In this document: in pieces, positions 31,712-39,850 of the stretch
How the letters are laid out: each line of letters starts with the position of its first letter
Position numbering within the stretch: position 1 is the stretch's first letter
Assembly: GCA_965116355.1 (NCBI GenBank)
Contig: OZ220679.1
Coordinates: 372,001-436,000, forward strand
DNA from: UBA1127 sp965116355
GTDB lineage: Bacteria > Chloroflexota > Dehalococcoidia > Lucifugimonadales > UBA1127
DNA: 64,000 bases
Direction: 5' to 3'
Notes under the pieces: generated by a model
The model's database searches: none
Told to the model about the DNA's origin: nothing
What the model saw: the letters and a program-made list of their open reading frames with translations, nothing else
Made by a program: the position numbers and the translations under genes

Positions 31712-32659
31712 ATGGCGCTGGCTAACGAGGCGAGGATTGGGATTTCCCTGCCGCAGGCGTTTCCTGACGGGCCTGTGCAGCCCGCGGTGATCTCGCGGTT
31801 TGCACAGCGGGCCGAGGACCTGGGCTACCACAGCCTGTGGGTGCAGGACCGGTTCATGGGGCGGACGACGTGGCTGGAGCCGCTGGGGCTGCTTTCGTTC
31901 GTGGCGGGCGTGACGTACGACATCCGCCTCGGCGTGGCGACGATGCCGCTGCCGTGGCACAACCCGGCGCGGCTGGCGAAGTCGCTGGCGTCGCTCGACC
32001 AACTTTCCGGCGGGCGGCTGATCGCGGGGCTGTCGCTGGGCGGATATTACGTCAACGAGAATATGCCGGGGACGGCGCCGGAGCGGCGGGTGGCGGCGTT
32101 CAACGAGGGGCTCGAGGTCATGCGGCGGCTGTGGACGGAGGAGGACGTGACGCTCGACGGAGCGTTCTGGCCGCTTCGGAACGCGACGCTGGACCCGAAG
32201 CCGGCGCAGGACAACGGGCGCGGGCACATGCCCATCTACCTCGGCGGAGGGAGCCCGGGCGCGATCCGGCGCGCTGCCCGCATTGCCGACGGGTGGATCG
32301 GGGCGAGCTCGTCGACGATAGAGACGTTCCGGGAGCAGGCGTCGCTGGTGCGGGAGGCGCTGGACGAAGCGGGGCGCGACCGGTCGACGTTCACCATCGC
32401 CAAGCGGCAGTTCCTGGCGCTGGACGACAGCGTCGAGAAGGCGACGGCGCGGATGCGGCACTGGGCGGAGCGCAGCATCATGAACGCGGACCTGGGAGAG
32501 CGGGTGAGCCTGCGGGGGCCGAGCGGCGACGTGGCGGCCGGGCTGCAGGAAATCGTCGACGCGGGGGCGGACCTGGTGGTGCTGAACCCAGTGGACGATC
32601 TGCTGGCGCAGGTGGAGCACCTGGCGCTGGTGATGGGGCTGGAGAACGACGACCGGTAG
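31712..32659 (+). CDS. Luciferase-like (LLM class) oxidoreductase
   Basis: 315 residues from MALANEARIGISLPQAFPDG. Motifs are LGYHSLWVQDRFMG, GVATMPLPWHNPARLAKSLASLDQLSGGRLIAGLSLGG, MPIYLGGGSPGAIRRAARIADGWIGASSS and VVLNPVDDLLAQVEHLALV. The family oxidises small molecules using F420 or FMN. TTGGAGA upstream supports ATG 31712 over the frame opening at 31694. It is divergent from its paralogue at 30405, with the composite repeat element between them. Confidence 0.88.
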   Translation: MALANEARIGISLPQAFPDGPVQPAVISRFAQRAEDLGYHSLWVQDRFMGRTTWLEPLGLLSFVAGVTYDIRLGVATMPLPWHNPARLAKSLASLDQLSGGRLIAGLSLGGYYVNENMPGTAPERRVAAFNEGLEVMRRLWTEEDVTLDGAFWPLRNATLDPKPAQDNGRGHMPIYLGGGSPGAIRRAARIADGWIGASSSTIETFREQASLVREALDEAGRDRSTFTIAKRQFLALDDSVEKATARMRHWAERSIMNADLGERVSLRGPSGDVAAGLQEIVDAGADLVVLNPVDDLLAQVEHLALVMGLENDDR

Positions 32660-32743
32660 GGGGCGAGCCCCCATCGCGCCCCCGTTCATGCCCTTCAAGA
32701 GCCTCATGGCGAGTGGCGGGGGTGCAGCTTGTGCGCGGCCTCT

Positions 32744-32875
32744 GTCCACTGGAGCCTCATCGAGAGGCTCCAGTGGACCCCTTCGACAAGCTCAGGGCGA
32801 ACGGAGAGAGTGGCGCGGGTTTCGCGGGGGCCGTCGGGCGCGGGGTTTCTGGGTACCGGCGTTCGCTGGTATGAC
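32744..32875. repeat. Composite element: variable hairpin - R1 - R3 (copy 4)
   Basis: Perfect 15-bp stem and ATCGA loop at 32744-32778, R1 at 32779-32803, spacer GCCGTCGGGCGCGGGGTTTC and a diverged R3 (ACCGGCGTTCGCTGGTATGACG) to 32875. Confidence 0.8.
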
Positions 32876-32896
32876 GAGGATTTTGAGGAGGACAAT

Positions 32897-33388
32897 ATGC
32901 CGGACCTTAGTCCACTTGCCGAGAGCGTTGGCGCGCTGTTGAAGGAGCGCGGTGAGAAGATTGCGGTGGCGGACTCGTCGGCCGGAGGGCTGATCTCGGC
33001 GGCGCTGCTGGCGGTGCCGGGGGCGTCGGCGTACTACCTGGGTGGCATCGTGTCGTACACGGGCGTGTCGCGGCTGGCGCTGCTGGGCATCTCCGAGGAC
33101 GACATGGCGCGCGCCGGCATGCGGGCGAGCACGGAGCCGTACGCGGCGCTCATCGCGTCGACGCTCCGGGAGAAGATGGGCGCGACGTGGGCGCTCGCCG
33201 AGACGGGCGCCAGCGGGCCGACGGGCAACCGCTACGGCGACGCGGCAGGGCACGCGTGCTTTGCGGTGTCGGGGCCGGTGGAGCGCGCGGTGACGCTGGA
33301 GACGGGCCACGGGGACCGCGAGGCCAACATGTGGGCCTTCGCGCGGTGGGCGCTGGAGCTGCTGGAGGAGTGCGTTCGGGCGGCGTAG
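32897..33388 (+). CDS. CinA C-terminal domain protein (nicotinamide-nucleotide amidase type)
   Basis: 163 residues: KERGEKIAVADSSAGGLISAALLAVPGASAYYLGGIVSYT, then GATWALAETGASGPTGNRYGDAAGHACFAVSGP. This is the stand-alone CinA/PncC deamidase domain, which turns NMN to nicotinate mononucleotide in pyridine nucleotide recycling. The usual ESxTGG is here DSSAGG, so the serine is kept but the preceding acidic residue is changed. GAGGAGG fixes ATG 32897. A second, more typical paralogue lies at 50942. Confidence 0.8.
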   Translation: MPDLSPLAESVGALLKERGEKIAVADSSAGGLISAALLAVPGASAYYLGGIVSYTGVSRLALLGISEDDMARAGMRASTEPYAALIASTLREKMGATWALAETGASGPTGNRYGDAAGHACFAVSGPVERAVTLETGHGDREANMWAFARWALELLEECVRAA

Positions 33389-33432
33389 GGGGGCTTCGGC
33401 GGGCGGCAGGGAGCGGCTGGCAAGGACGCCCT

Positions 33433-33563
33433 GTCTCTGTGAGCCCCGTCGAGGCGCTCCCAGAGAACCCTTCGACAGGCTCAGGGCGAACGGATAGAGG
33501 TTCGTGGGTCTCACAAAGGCCGTTGGGCACGGAGTTCCTGGATTCCCGCCTGCGCGGGAATGA
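33433..33563. repeat. Composite element: variable hairpin - R1 - R2 (copy 5)
   Basis: Hairpin 33433-33467 with 12 bp, two internal mismatches and GTCGA loop, R1 at 33468-33493, spacer GGCCGTTGGGCACGGAGTTC and R2 hairpin (33542-33559). Confidence 0.75.
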
Positions 33564-33633
33564 CGAATTTGGCGTTGCCGTCGTCGCGGGGGGTGTGTAC
33601 GCTAGACCAAACTCTTGTATTGAGGAGCGACCC

Positions 33634-34119
33634 ATGGTGAAGAGCGCCGCCTCGACCGTCGAGGAGTACATGGAAGAGCTGTCGCCGGAGCGACGCGAAG
33701 CCCTGAGCACGGTGCGGGACGTCGTGCTGGAGAACCTGCCGGAGGGGTACGAGGAGATCATGGACTTCGGCATGATCTGCTACGTCGTGCCGCTGTCGGC
33801 GTACCCGAAGACGTACAACGGGCACCCGCTCATGTACGCCGCGCTGGCCGACCAGAAGAACCACATGGGCCTCTACCTGATGTGCCTGTACTCGCACACC
33901 GAGGACATGGGGTGGTTCGAAGAGCGGTACAAGGCCAGCGGGAAGAAGCTGGACATGGGGAAGTCTTGCGTGCGCTTCAAGAAGCTGAACGACCTGCCGC
34001 TGGACCTGGTGGCAGACGTCATCGCGCTGGCGCCGATGGAGAAGTACATCGCGTTCTACGAGGAGGCGCGGGCGGCGTACACGCCCCGGAAGCGGGAGAA
34101 GAAGGCCGCAGCGAAGTAG
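33634..34119 (+). CDS. DUF1801 (YdhG/YjbR-like) domain protein
   Basis: 161 residues: AASTVEEYMEELSPERREALSTVRDVVLENLPEGYEE at the N-terminus, FGMICYVVPLSAYPKTYNGHPLMYAALADQKNHMGLYLM in the middle and a basic C-terminal tail. This is the DUF1801 fold, whose function is poorly known. GAGGAG precedes the ATG. It is a single gene in a run of small cytosolic proteins. Confidence 0.82.
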   Translation: MVKSAASTVEEYMEELSPERREALSTVRDVVLENLPEGYEEIMDFGMICYVVPLSAYPKTYNGHPLMYAALADQKNHMGLYLMCLYSHTEDMGWFEERYKASGKKLDMGKSCVRFKKLNDLPLDLVADVIALAPMEKYIAFYEEARAAYTPRKREKKAAAK

Positions 34120-34134
34120 GTCGCGGGGCCCCAC

Positions 34135-34202
34135 CTTTCAAGAGCCTCAGGGCGAACGGGATTGGTTGGGTTTGTCAGGGTTCCTGCCTTCGCAGGAACG
34201 AC
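34135..34202. repeat. Half R1 and R2
   Basis: TTTCAAGAGCCTCAGGGCGA end of R1 and an R2 hairpin TTCCTGCCTTCGCAGGAA (34181-34198). Confidence 0.6.
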
Positions 34203-34216
34203 GGGAGAGGAGCGAG

Positions 34217-34525
34217 ATGCACATCCTGTTTGTGACCATCAAGATGAAGCCGGAGCACCGGGACGCGTACATGGCGGAGATGCTGCTGAACGCGAAGGGC
34301 GCCCGGGAGGACGAGCCGGGTTGCTTGCGCTTCGACGTGGTGCAGGACTCGGAGGACGAGAACACGATCCACCTGTACGAGGTGTACACGGACGAGGCGG
34401 CGTTCCAGGCGCACACGTCGGCGCCCCACTTTCTGCGGATGCGCGAGACGACCGCCGATTGGCGCGAGGGGCAGACGGTGCACCGGGGGACGAACGTCGC
34501 GCCGACGGACGCGGAGTGGGCGTAG
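34217..34525 (+). CDS. Antibiotic biosynthesis monooxygenase (ABM) domain protein
   Basis: 102 residues of a dimeric ferredoxin-like alpha/beta barrel: ILFVTIKMKPEHRDAYMAEML, then AREDEPGCLRFDVVQDSEDENTIHLYEVYTDEAAFQAHTSAPHF. The family includes cofactor-free monooxygenases, heme oxygenase-like enzymes and signalling-molecule proteins, so the substrate is open. AGAGGAGCG lies upstream of the ATG. Confidence 0.85.
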   Translation: MHILFVTIKMKPEHRDAYMAEMLLNAKGAREDEPGCLRFDVVQDSEDENTIHLYEVYTDEAAFQAHTSAPHFLRMRETTADWREGQTVHRGTNVAPTDAEWA

Positions 34526-34557
34526 GGGCGGGCGCCACCCAGCCCCCCAACCCGCTC

Positions 34558-34583
34558 GCCCTTCGACAAGCTCAGGGCGAGCG
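34558..34583. repeat. Simple R1
   Basis: CCCTTCGACAAGCTCAGGGC followed by GAGCG, a near-consensus R1 with a changed end. Confidence 0.6.
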
Positions 34584-34713
34584 TCCTTCCGACGTCATCC
34601 ACGGATTCCTGCCCGCACGGGAACAGCGACGTGAATAGACAGCAATAACGCTTGGTTTTAACGGTTAGCACTACATTTCATTCAGGAATATCGAAGGACA
34701 TTGCGAGGAGGAA

Positions 34714-35268
34714 ATGATGCCGAGAGTTAAGCTGCTGACGGAGAAGACGGACGTTGGCGAGGACCAGCACGCGGAGATTGACGCGATTGTGGAGACGCTG
34801 AACCGCGTCGGGGGGCCGTTTGGGGTGCTGCTGTACAGCCCGGGGCTGGCGCAGAAGGTGATGGAGGCGGGCGCGCACGTCCGGCTGCAGTCGACGCTGA
34901 CGCCGGTGGAGCGGGAGCTGTGCATCATCGCGGTGTCGCGGGAGAAGGACGCGCGGTACGAGTGGGCGTCGCACGTGGCGACGGGGCGGCGGCAGGGCAT
35001 GCGCGAGGAGGCGATCGAGGTCGTGCGGCACCGGCAGGACGTCGGCGCGCTGGAGCAGGACGAGCAGGACATCATCAATTATGTCAGACAGCTGCTTCGA
35101 AACAACAAGGTGGAGCAGGGCCTGTTCGACTCGCTGGTGGAGCGGAAGGGCGTCCGGTGGCTGGTGGAGCTGACGGGGACCATCGGGCAGTACCAGTACA
35201 TCTCGGCCATCAACAACGCGTTCGACCTGCAGCCGGCGGAGGACGCCGACCAGCTACCGGTGCCCTAG
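34714..35268 (+). CDS. Carboxymuconolactone decarboxylase family protein, cysteine-less
   Basis: 184 residues resembling CMD/AhpD proteins: NRVGGPFGVLLYSPGLAQKVMEAGAHVRLQSTLTPVERELCIIAVSREKDARYEWASHVATGRRQGM. The EWASH histidine of the family motif is present, but the CxxC pair of AhpD peroxidases is not, so a peroxidase role is unlikely and a decarboxylase/isomerase-like role is possible. The C-terminal half (LVERKGVRWLVELTGTIGQYQYIS) is typical. The upstream region 34630-34690 is AT-rich and may hold the promoter. Confidence 0.82.
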   Translation: MMPRVKLLTEKTDVGEDQHAEIDAIVETLNRVGGPFGVLLYSPGLAQKVMEAGAHVRLQSTLTPVERELCIIAVSREKDARYEWASHVATGRRQGMREEAIEVVRHRQDVGALEQDEQDIINYVRQLLRNNKVEQGLFDSLVERKGVRWLVELTGTIGQYQYISAINNAFDLQPAEDADQLPVP

Positions 35269-35303
35269 GGCGGCGTTCGTTCCCGTATCGAGTGCGGAGC
35301 AGG

Positions 35304-35363
35304 CCCTTCGATTTCCCTCAGGGCGAACGGGGGGCCTGGACACCGGCTTCCGCCGGTGAAACG
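35304..35363. repeat. R1 and R3
   Basis: CCCTTCGATTTCCCTCAGGG-type R1 and R3 hairpin ACCGGCTTCCGCCGGT plus GAAACG. Confidence 0.65.
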
Positions 35364-35400
35364 AGGGGGAGACCTACTCTCAGGACAACGGGAGCCGTCA

Positions 35401-35811
35401 ATGGAGGGTCAGCAGGAGCGGTTCGTGCAGGGGCCGCGGCAGACGGGGACGCTGTACACACGCGTCGGTGGTATCCCGTACTTCACGTCGCTGGTGGAGC
35501 GCTTCTACGAGCGGGTGGAGGCAGACCCGGTGCTGCGGCCGCTCTACCCGGACGACCTGGAGCCGGGGAAGCACAATCTCGCCATGTTCCTGGTGCAGCT
35601 GTGGGGCGGCCCGCCGTACTACGCGATGGAGCGGGGGCGGCCGCTGCTGCGGATGCGACACTTGCCCTTCGCCATCGGGCAGGCGGAGCGAGACGCCTGG
35701 TTCGAGCACATGAGCGCGTGCGTGCTGGAGTCCGGGGTGGACCGGGAGGACGCGACGATGCTGATTGACTACTTCGAGAAGGCGTCGCAGTTCATGATCA
35801 ACAAGGACTGA
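35401..35811 (+). CDS. Group II truncated hemoglobin
   Basis: 136 residues. The motif RPLLRMRHLPFAI carries the proximal (F8) histidine H87, and W100 corresponds to the invariant Trp of group II globins. LYTRVGGIPYFTSLVERFYERV is the family N-terminus, with LYP and the AMFLVQLWGGPPYY helix following. Such globins bind O2 or NO and may supply O2 or protect oxygenases, which is of interest near so many Rieske enzymes, though no operon link exists. ATG 35401 is supported by the protein family and GGGAG upstream. Confidence 0.9.
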   Translation: MEGQQERFVQGPRQTGTLYTRVGGIPYFTSLVERFYERVEADPVLRPLYPDDLEPGKHNLAMFLVQLWGGPPYYAMERGRPLLRMRHLPFAIGQAERDAWFEHMSACVLESGVDREDATMLIDYFEKASQFMINKD

Positions 35812-35823
35812 GGGGAGCGTTCA

Positions 35824-35850
35824 CCCTTCGATTTCCCTCAGGGCGAACGG
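35824..35850. repeat. R1 variant
   Basis: CCCTTCGATTTCCCTCAGGG followed by CGAACGG, between convergent genes. Confidence 0.6.
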
Positions 35851-35875
35851 CGCGAGTTATCTGATGGCCACGGGG

Positions 35876-36643
35876 TTATCTGACGGCGATCATGAAGATG
35901 CGGCGGAAGGGGAAGATGGTCTTGCCGTCGGGCTGCTTGGGATAGTGGGGGGCGACGCGGGCGGTGTACTCCTCGACGAAGGCGGCGCGCTCGTCGTCGG
36001 TGAGCGGGTCGAGGAGCGGGCGCAGCGACGAGCCGGACGTCCACGCGACGATGGGGTTGTCGCCCTCGAGCTGCTGGTGGTAGGTGGTCTCCCAGATGTT
36101 CAGATAGCTGACGAGCGGGCGGACGATGTCATAGTACTCCTGCGGTGTCAACACCGGCACTCCCCGCAGCAGCGGCACGACGCGGTCGCGCCATGCCGGG
36201 TTCCGCGCCGTATCCGACATGCCGACGTGGCTGGGCTCCCGCCAGTTGTTGGGCACCTGGATGGCGAGGGCGCCGCCGGGCTTCACCGCCTCCACGATGC
36301 GCGGGTAGAGGACATGGTGGTCGTCGAGCCACTGGAAGGCGGCGTTGGAGTAGACGACGTCGCCGGGGACGTCGGGCTGCCACGCGTTCAGGTCCGCCTC
36401 GACCCACTCGATGTCGGCGTGCTCGGCGCGGGCGCGGGAGAGCATGTCGGGGGAGCCGTCGACGCCGATGACGCGGGCGTCGGGCCAGCGGCGCTTGAGG
36501 TAGACGGTGGCGGTGCCGGGGCCGCACCCGAGGTCGTAGACGACCTGCGGGCGGTCGGCGGGCACCTGCGCGAGGAGATCGAGGGCCGGGCGCAGGCGCT
36601 CGTTGCCGAAAGCAAGATAAACCTCGGAATTCCAGTCCGTCAT
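35876..36643 (-). CDS. tam: Trans-aconitate 2-methyltransferase-like SAM methyltransferase
   Basis: 255 residues. The SAM motif VVYDLGCGPGTATVYL (residues 34-49), VIGVDGSPDMLSRA and ADLNAW, then VYSNAAFQWLDDHHVLYPRIVEAVKPGGALAIQVPNN, match Tam, which methylates trans-aconitate formed spontaneously from citrate-cycle cis-aconitate. The remaining length and the C-terminal FPFRRIFMIAVR are also family-like. It is monocistronic and lies between repeats. Confidence 0.82.
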   Translation of the reverse strand: MTDWNSEVYLAFGNERLRPALDLLAQVPADRPQVVYDLGCGPGTATVYLKRRWPDARVIGVDGSPDMLSRARAEHADIEWVEADLNAWQPDVPGDVVYSNAAFQWLDDHHVLYPRIVEAVKPGGALAIQVPNNWREPSHVGMSDTARNPAWRDRVVPLLRGVPVLTPQEYYDIVRPLVSYLNIWETTYHQQLEGDNPIVAWTSGSSLRPLLDPLTDDERAAFVEEYTARVAPHYPKQPDGKTIFPFRRIFMIAVR

Positions 36644-36701
36644 GGGGGGTATTGTAGCGGGTTGCGCGCGGAGAGTGCGCGGGGCGGGAGGTGCGGGAGG
36701 C

Positions 36702-36728
36702 CCCCTTCGAGAACCTCAGGGCGAACGG
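36702..36728. repeat. R1, the last copy before the repeat-free interval
   Basis: CCCCTTCGAGAACCTCAGGG followed by CGAACGG. By eye, no further R1-R3 copy is found until 51683. Confidence 0.6.
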
Positions 36729-36752
36729 AATGGAAAGCTGAGGGAGCGGCGA

Positions 36753-37994
36753 CTACTGGCTGGATGAAGAGAGGGCGCGCCGGCCGGCGGTCTCCCTAGC
36801 CATCAGGGCGAGCATCATTGCGCTGATGAAGAGGAAACCCCCGACGCCGTTGAACGCCAGCATCGGGCCGAACTCCGTGTAGAGCCAGCCGACAATGAGG
36901 GTCGTGACGACGCCGCCGAGGCTCATGAAGATGGACCAGACGCCCACGACGGTACCCCGGCTCTCGACCGGGGCGAGGTCGACGGCGTAGACCTGGGTCG
37001 AGCCCTGCACCATGCCCTCGGCGATGCCGTACATGACCATCATCGCGACGATCCACATGTAGTCGGCGCTGAAGCCAAGCAGGATGGCCGAGACGGCGAG
37101 GAACAGCATGCCGGGGACGAGCGAGACCTTTCGCCCGTAGCGGTCGGATATGGCGCCGTTGGGGAAGGCGACTACCAGCGCGATGATGCTGGCGAAGCTG
37201 ACGAGGTTGCCGATGTCGAGCTCGCTGAGCCCGATCTCCTCCTGCGAGAAGACCGGGACGAGGGTCTGGAAGACGCCCATCTGCATCATGCTCAGCCCAA
37301 AGGTGACGACGGCGAGGGCAATGAACGTCTTGGTCAGGAACACGGACATCCACAGGTTTGCCTTGCCCGCGCCGGCCGTCTTTTCCCGGGTGCGCTGCCG
37401 CGCCTCTTCCGGCCGGGACTCGGAAATCCAGAACATGACGACGAGGTTGATGATCTTGGTGAGGGTGCTGAACAGGAAGACGTACTTCAACCCCAGGGTC
37501 ACAGCCAGTGCGCCCGCAATGGCCGGACCCGCCACGAAGCCGATCCTCGAGGACATGGTCCGCACGGCCATGACGCGGCCGCGGTTCTCGGGCGTGGTGA
37601 CGTCGCCGACGAGGACGCCGGTGCTCGTCGTCCACATGGACACGCCCATCTGGCCGATGAACTCCAGGACGAAGAAGGGCACGTAGGTTTCGGTGTAGAA
37701 CTGGCCGAGAGTCGTCAGGCCGCGGATGGCGGCGCCGGCGATGACGAGGGGCTTGCGGCCCCAGCGGTCGGTCAGGTAGCCCGTGAGGGGGCCGGCGATG
37801 ATGCGGGCGACGGAGCTGCTGGCGACGAGAAAGCTGACGAGGAAGATGTTGCCGGTGACCTCGAAGGCGAAGAGGGGGCGGGCAAGCTGGAGAGATCCCG
37901 TTCCGAGGCCCCAGGCGAAGAACGTGACATAGATGGGAACCGTCTCAGAGGTGATGATGCGAGCGCCGGGGCTCTTTTGCGCCTCTTCTGACAC
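36753..37994 (-). CDS. Major facilitator superfamily transporter
   Basis: 413 residues with about 12 hydrophobic helices and the MFS loop motif GYLTDRWGRKPLVI between helices 2 and 3, repeated in the second half as GAISDRYGRKVSLVPG. These are secondary transporters or exporters of the inner membrane. The start is GTG 37994, with GGGGGAC upstream. It is divergent from the long Rieske/ABC operon across a 504-bp intergenic region, so it could export or import a related compound; that is only an inference from position. Confidence 0.88.
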   Translation of the reverse strand: MSEEAQKSPGARIITSETVPIYVTFFAWGLGTGSLQLARPLFAFEVTGNIFLVSFLVASSSVARIIAGPLTGYLTDRWGRKPLVIAGAAIRGLTTLGQFYTETYVPFFVLEFIGQMGVSMWTTSTGVLVGDVTTPENRGRVMAVRTMSSRIGFVAGPAIAGALAVTLGLKYVFLFSTLTKIINLVVMFWISESRPEEARQRTREKTAGAGKANLWMSVFLTKTFIALAVVTFGLSMMQMGVFQTLVPVFSQEEIGLSELDIGNLVSFASIIALVVAFPNGAISDRYGRKVSLVPGMLFLAVSAILLGFSADYMWIVAMMVMYGIAEGMVQGSTQVYAVDLAPVESRGTVVGVWSIFMSLGGVVTTLIVGWLYTEFGPMLAFNGVGGFLFISAMMLALMARETAGRRALSSSSQ

Positions 37995-38267
37995 CGCTCG
38001 AGTCCCCCATCCTTGCGAGTTCGACGGAATTCAACAGAGACTCTTCGAATTGTGTGCATCGCCCCCTGAGTTGATGCGGACTGTATCACAACCGATGTCG
38101 TTCGGGGAGGAGCGCGTGTCCGTCGAGGCGGCTGGCATGCGGCGGTACGGCTGCGGCCGCGGCGGGCGGGCTCGAAAATTGCGGAACGTCTCGACCGCAG
38201 CCGGGAGGGCGGCCCAAGGCGGCGCCCGGGCAGCGGTGCATTGCCGAATTATTGCGGGGCCGCTACG

Positions 38268-38297
38268 TTGACAATAAGATGCGGGCTATGATATAAG
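38268..38297 (+). promoter_or_regulatory. Promoter of the Rieske/ABC operon
   Basis: TTGACA (38268-38273), 18-nt spacer and TATAAG (38292-38297). A second TATGAT starts at 38287. It lies about 200 nt before the first Rieske gene. The 504-bp gap (37995-38498) shows nothing else that is clearly functional. Confidence 0.6.
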
Positions 38298-38498
38298 CCT
38301 CAGGTATAGAACAAAGGCAGGACACTAGGCCAACAAAACAGGAATTATTCAAATTACAAATGTCTCATGTTTGAATATTTCTGGTTTGGCACGGGGTGTA
38401 ATTGAGGCCTGAAAAGCGCCGGACCCAAAGCGGCAGGCAGAGGACGGCGCGGCGGTGAGTGCAGTGAGGCCAACGGCATTGGTGGAGGAGAGGAAGAT

Positions 38499-39797
38499 AT
38501 GCTGACGCAGGAAGAGAATGAACTGTTGACGAAGACGGGCCCCGGAACGCCGATGGGCGAGTTCTTCCGCAGGTTCTGGACTCCCGTCGCGCTGGCGGAG
38601 GAGATCCCGGAGCCGGACTGCCCGCCCGTGCGCGTCCGCGTCATGAATGAAGACCTGATCCTGTTCCGCGACACGGAGAACAAGATCGGCCTCATCGACG
38701 CCTACTGCGCCCACCGGTTCTCGCCGCTCTTCTTCGGCATGAACGAGGAGTGCGGCATCCGGTGCCTCTACCACGGCTGGAAGTACGACGTCACGGGACA
38801 GTGCGTCGACATTCCCTTCATCCCGGAGGGCGCGACCTATAAGGAAAAGGTGCAACTCAAGGCGTACCCGGCCCTCGACAAGGGCGGGTTCATCTGGGCG
38901 TACCTGGGCCCGGCCGAGCTGCAGCCGCCGTTCCCGCCCTTCGACTTCGCGGAGATCCCGGAGAGCCACCGGGAGAACTGGAAGATCATCTGCGAGTGCA
39001 ACTGGATGCAGTCGATGGAGGGCCAGAACGACCCCAGCCACCTCTATTTCACCCACGGCTTCCGCGACATCACCGAGGGCGGCCCCGGCGTGCAGATGGG
39101 CCTCAACAGCGGCAGCGCGCTCCAGCGTGTGCGGTTGCCGTCCGCCGTGATGGACACCGAGTTCGGCATCAGCTTCGTGACCGCCTGGAACCCCGACGCG
39201 GAGAGCGAAGAGCAGCAGTACAGCATCGACCACTTCATCATCCCGAACTTCGACCCGTCGCCTTCCTACAACAGCCTCGGGCAGGGCAAGTACCCGCTCG
39301 GCTACCAGCGGATGCGCGTGCCCATCGACGACGTGACGTGCATGGTGCTTCGGGTGCGGTGGAACCCCTACGAGCCGCTGAAGGAGGAGTTCCGCGAGGC
39401 CCACAACGCGTGGCTGGTGCCGGAGAAGCTGCCGGGCACCTACAAGCCCGTCGCCAACAAGAACAACGACTACCTGATCGACCGGGAGATGCAGCGGTCG
39501 TACAACTACTCGGGCATCAACAACTTCCCGCTGCAGGACATTTGCCAGATCGAGGACCAGGGCGGCCCCGTCATGGACCGCACCCGCGAGAAGCTGACCA
39601 GCCAGGACACCCTGAACATCCACATCCGGCACCAGCTCATCAAGGGGGCGAGGGACTTGATGGAGGGGCAGGAGCCCGCGGTGCCCCATCGGCCAGAGCT
39701 GTTCCAGGTGAAGCGGGGCAACGTCAAGGCGCCCAAGGACAAGCCGGCGATGGAGGTCCTGCAGGACGCGTTGAAGGACCTTGTGCCTTCTTCGTAG
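38499..39797 (+). CDS. Rieske oxygenase alpha subunit (paralogue 5, first of plus-strand triplet)
   Basis: 432 residues. Rieske ligands C70, H72, C89, H92 (YCAHRFSPLFFGMNEECGIRC-type segment, then LYHGWKYD) and iron motif GQNDPSHLYFTH (D178, H181, H186). NKNNDYLIDREMQRSYNYSGINN is the C-terminal acidic-ligand region. The C-A-H instead of C-P-H and the MNEECGIRCLYH stretch set this triplet apart from the 6.9-11.3 kb triplet. It begins the operon, 201 nt after the -10. The codon third-base pattern here favours C more than in paralogues 1-4. Confidence 0.92.
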   Translation: MLTQEENELLTKTGPGTPMGEFFRRFWTPVALAEEIPEPDCPPVRVRVMNEDLILFRDTENKIGLIDAYCAHRFSPLFFGMNEECGIRCLYHGWKYDVTGQCVDIPFIPEGATYKEKVQLKAYPALDKGGFIWAYLGPAELQPPFPPFDFAEIPESHRENWKIICECNWMQSMEGQNDPSHLYFTHGFRDITEGGPGVQMGLNSGSALQRVRLPSAVMDTEFGISFVTAWNPDAESEEQQYSIDHFIIPNFDPSPSYNSLGQGKYPLGYQRMRVPIDDVTCMVLRVRWNPYEPLKEEFREAHNAWLVPEKLPGTYKPVANKNNDYLIDREMQRSYNYSGINNFPLQDICQIEDQGGPVMDRTREKLTSQDTLNIHIRHQLIKGARDLMEGQEPAVPHRPELFQVKRGNVKAPKDKPAMEVLQDALKDLVPSS

Positions 39798-39850
39798 TGC
39801 CGACGAGCCGGGTGTGACGCCCCAAGCGGACAAGAGGGGAAGGTTGAACG

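Noticed and set aside
18624..33563. CRISPR array from repeated palindromic units
   Set aside because: Units are not regularly spaced, spacers are not unique sequences of equal length, and no cas genes are present.
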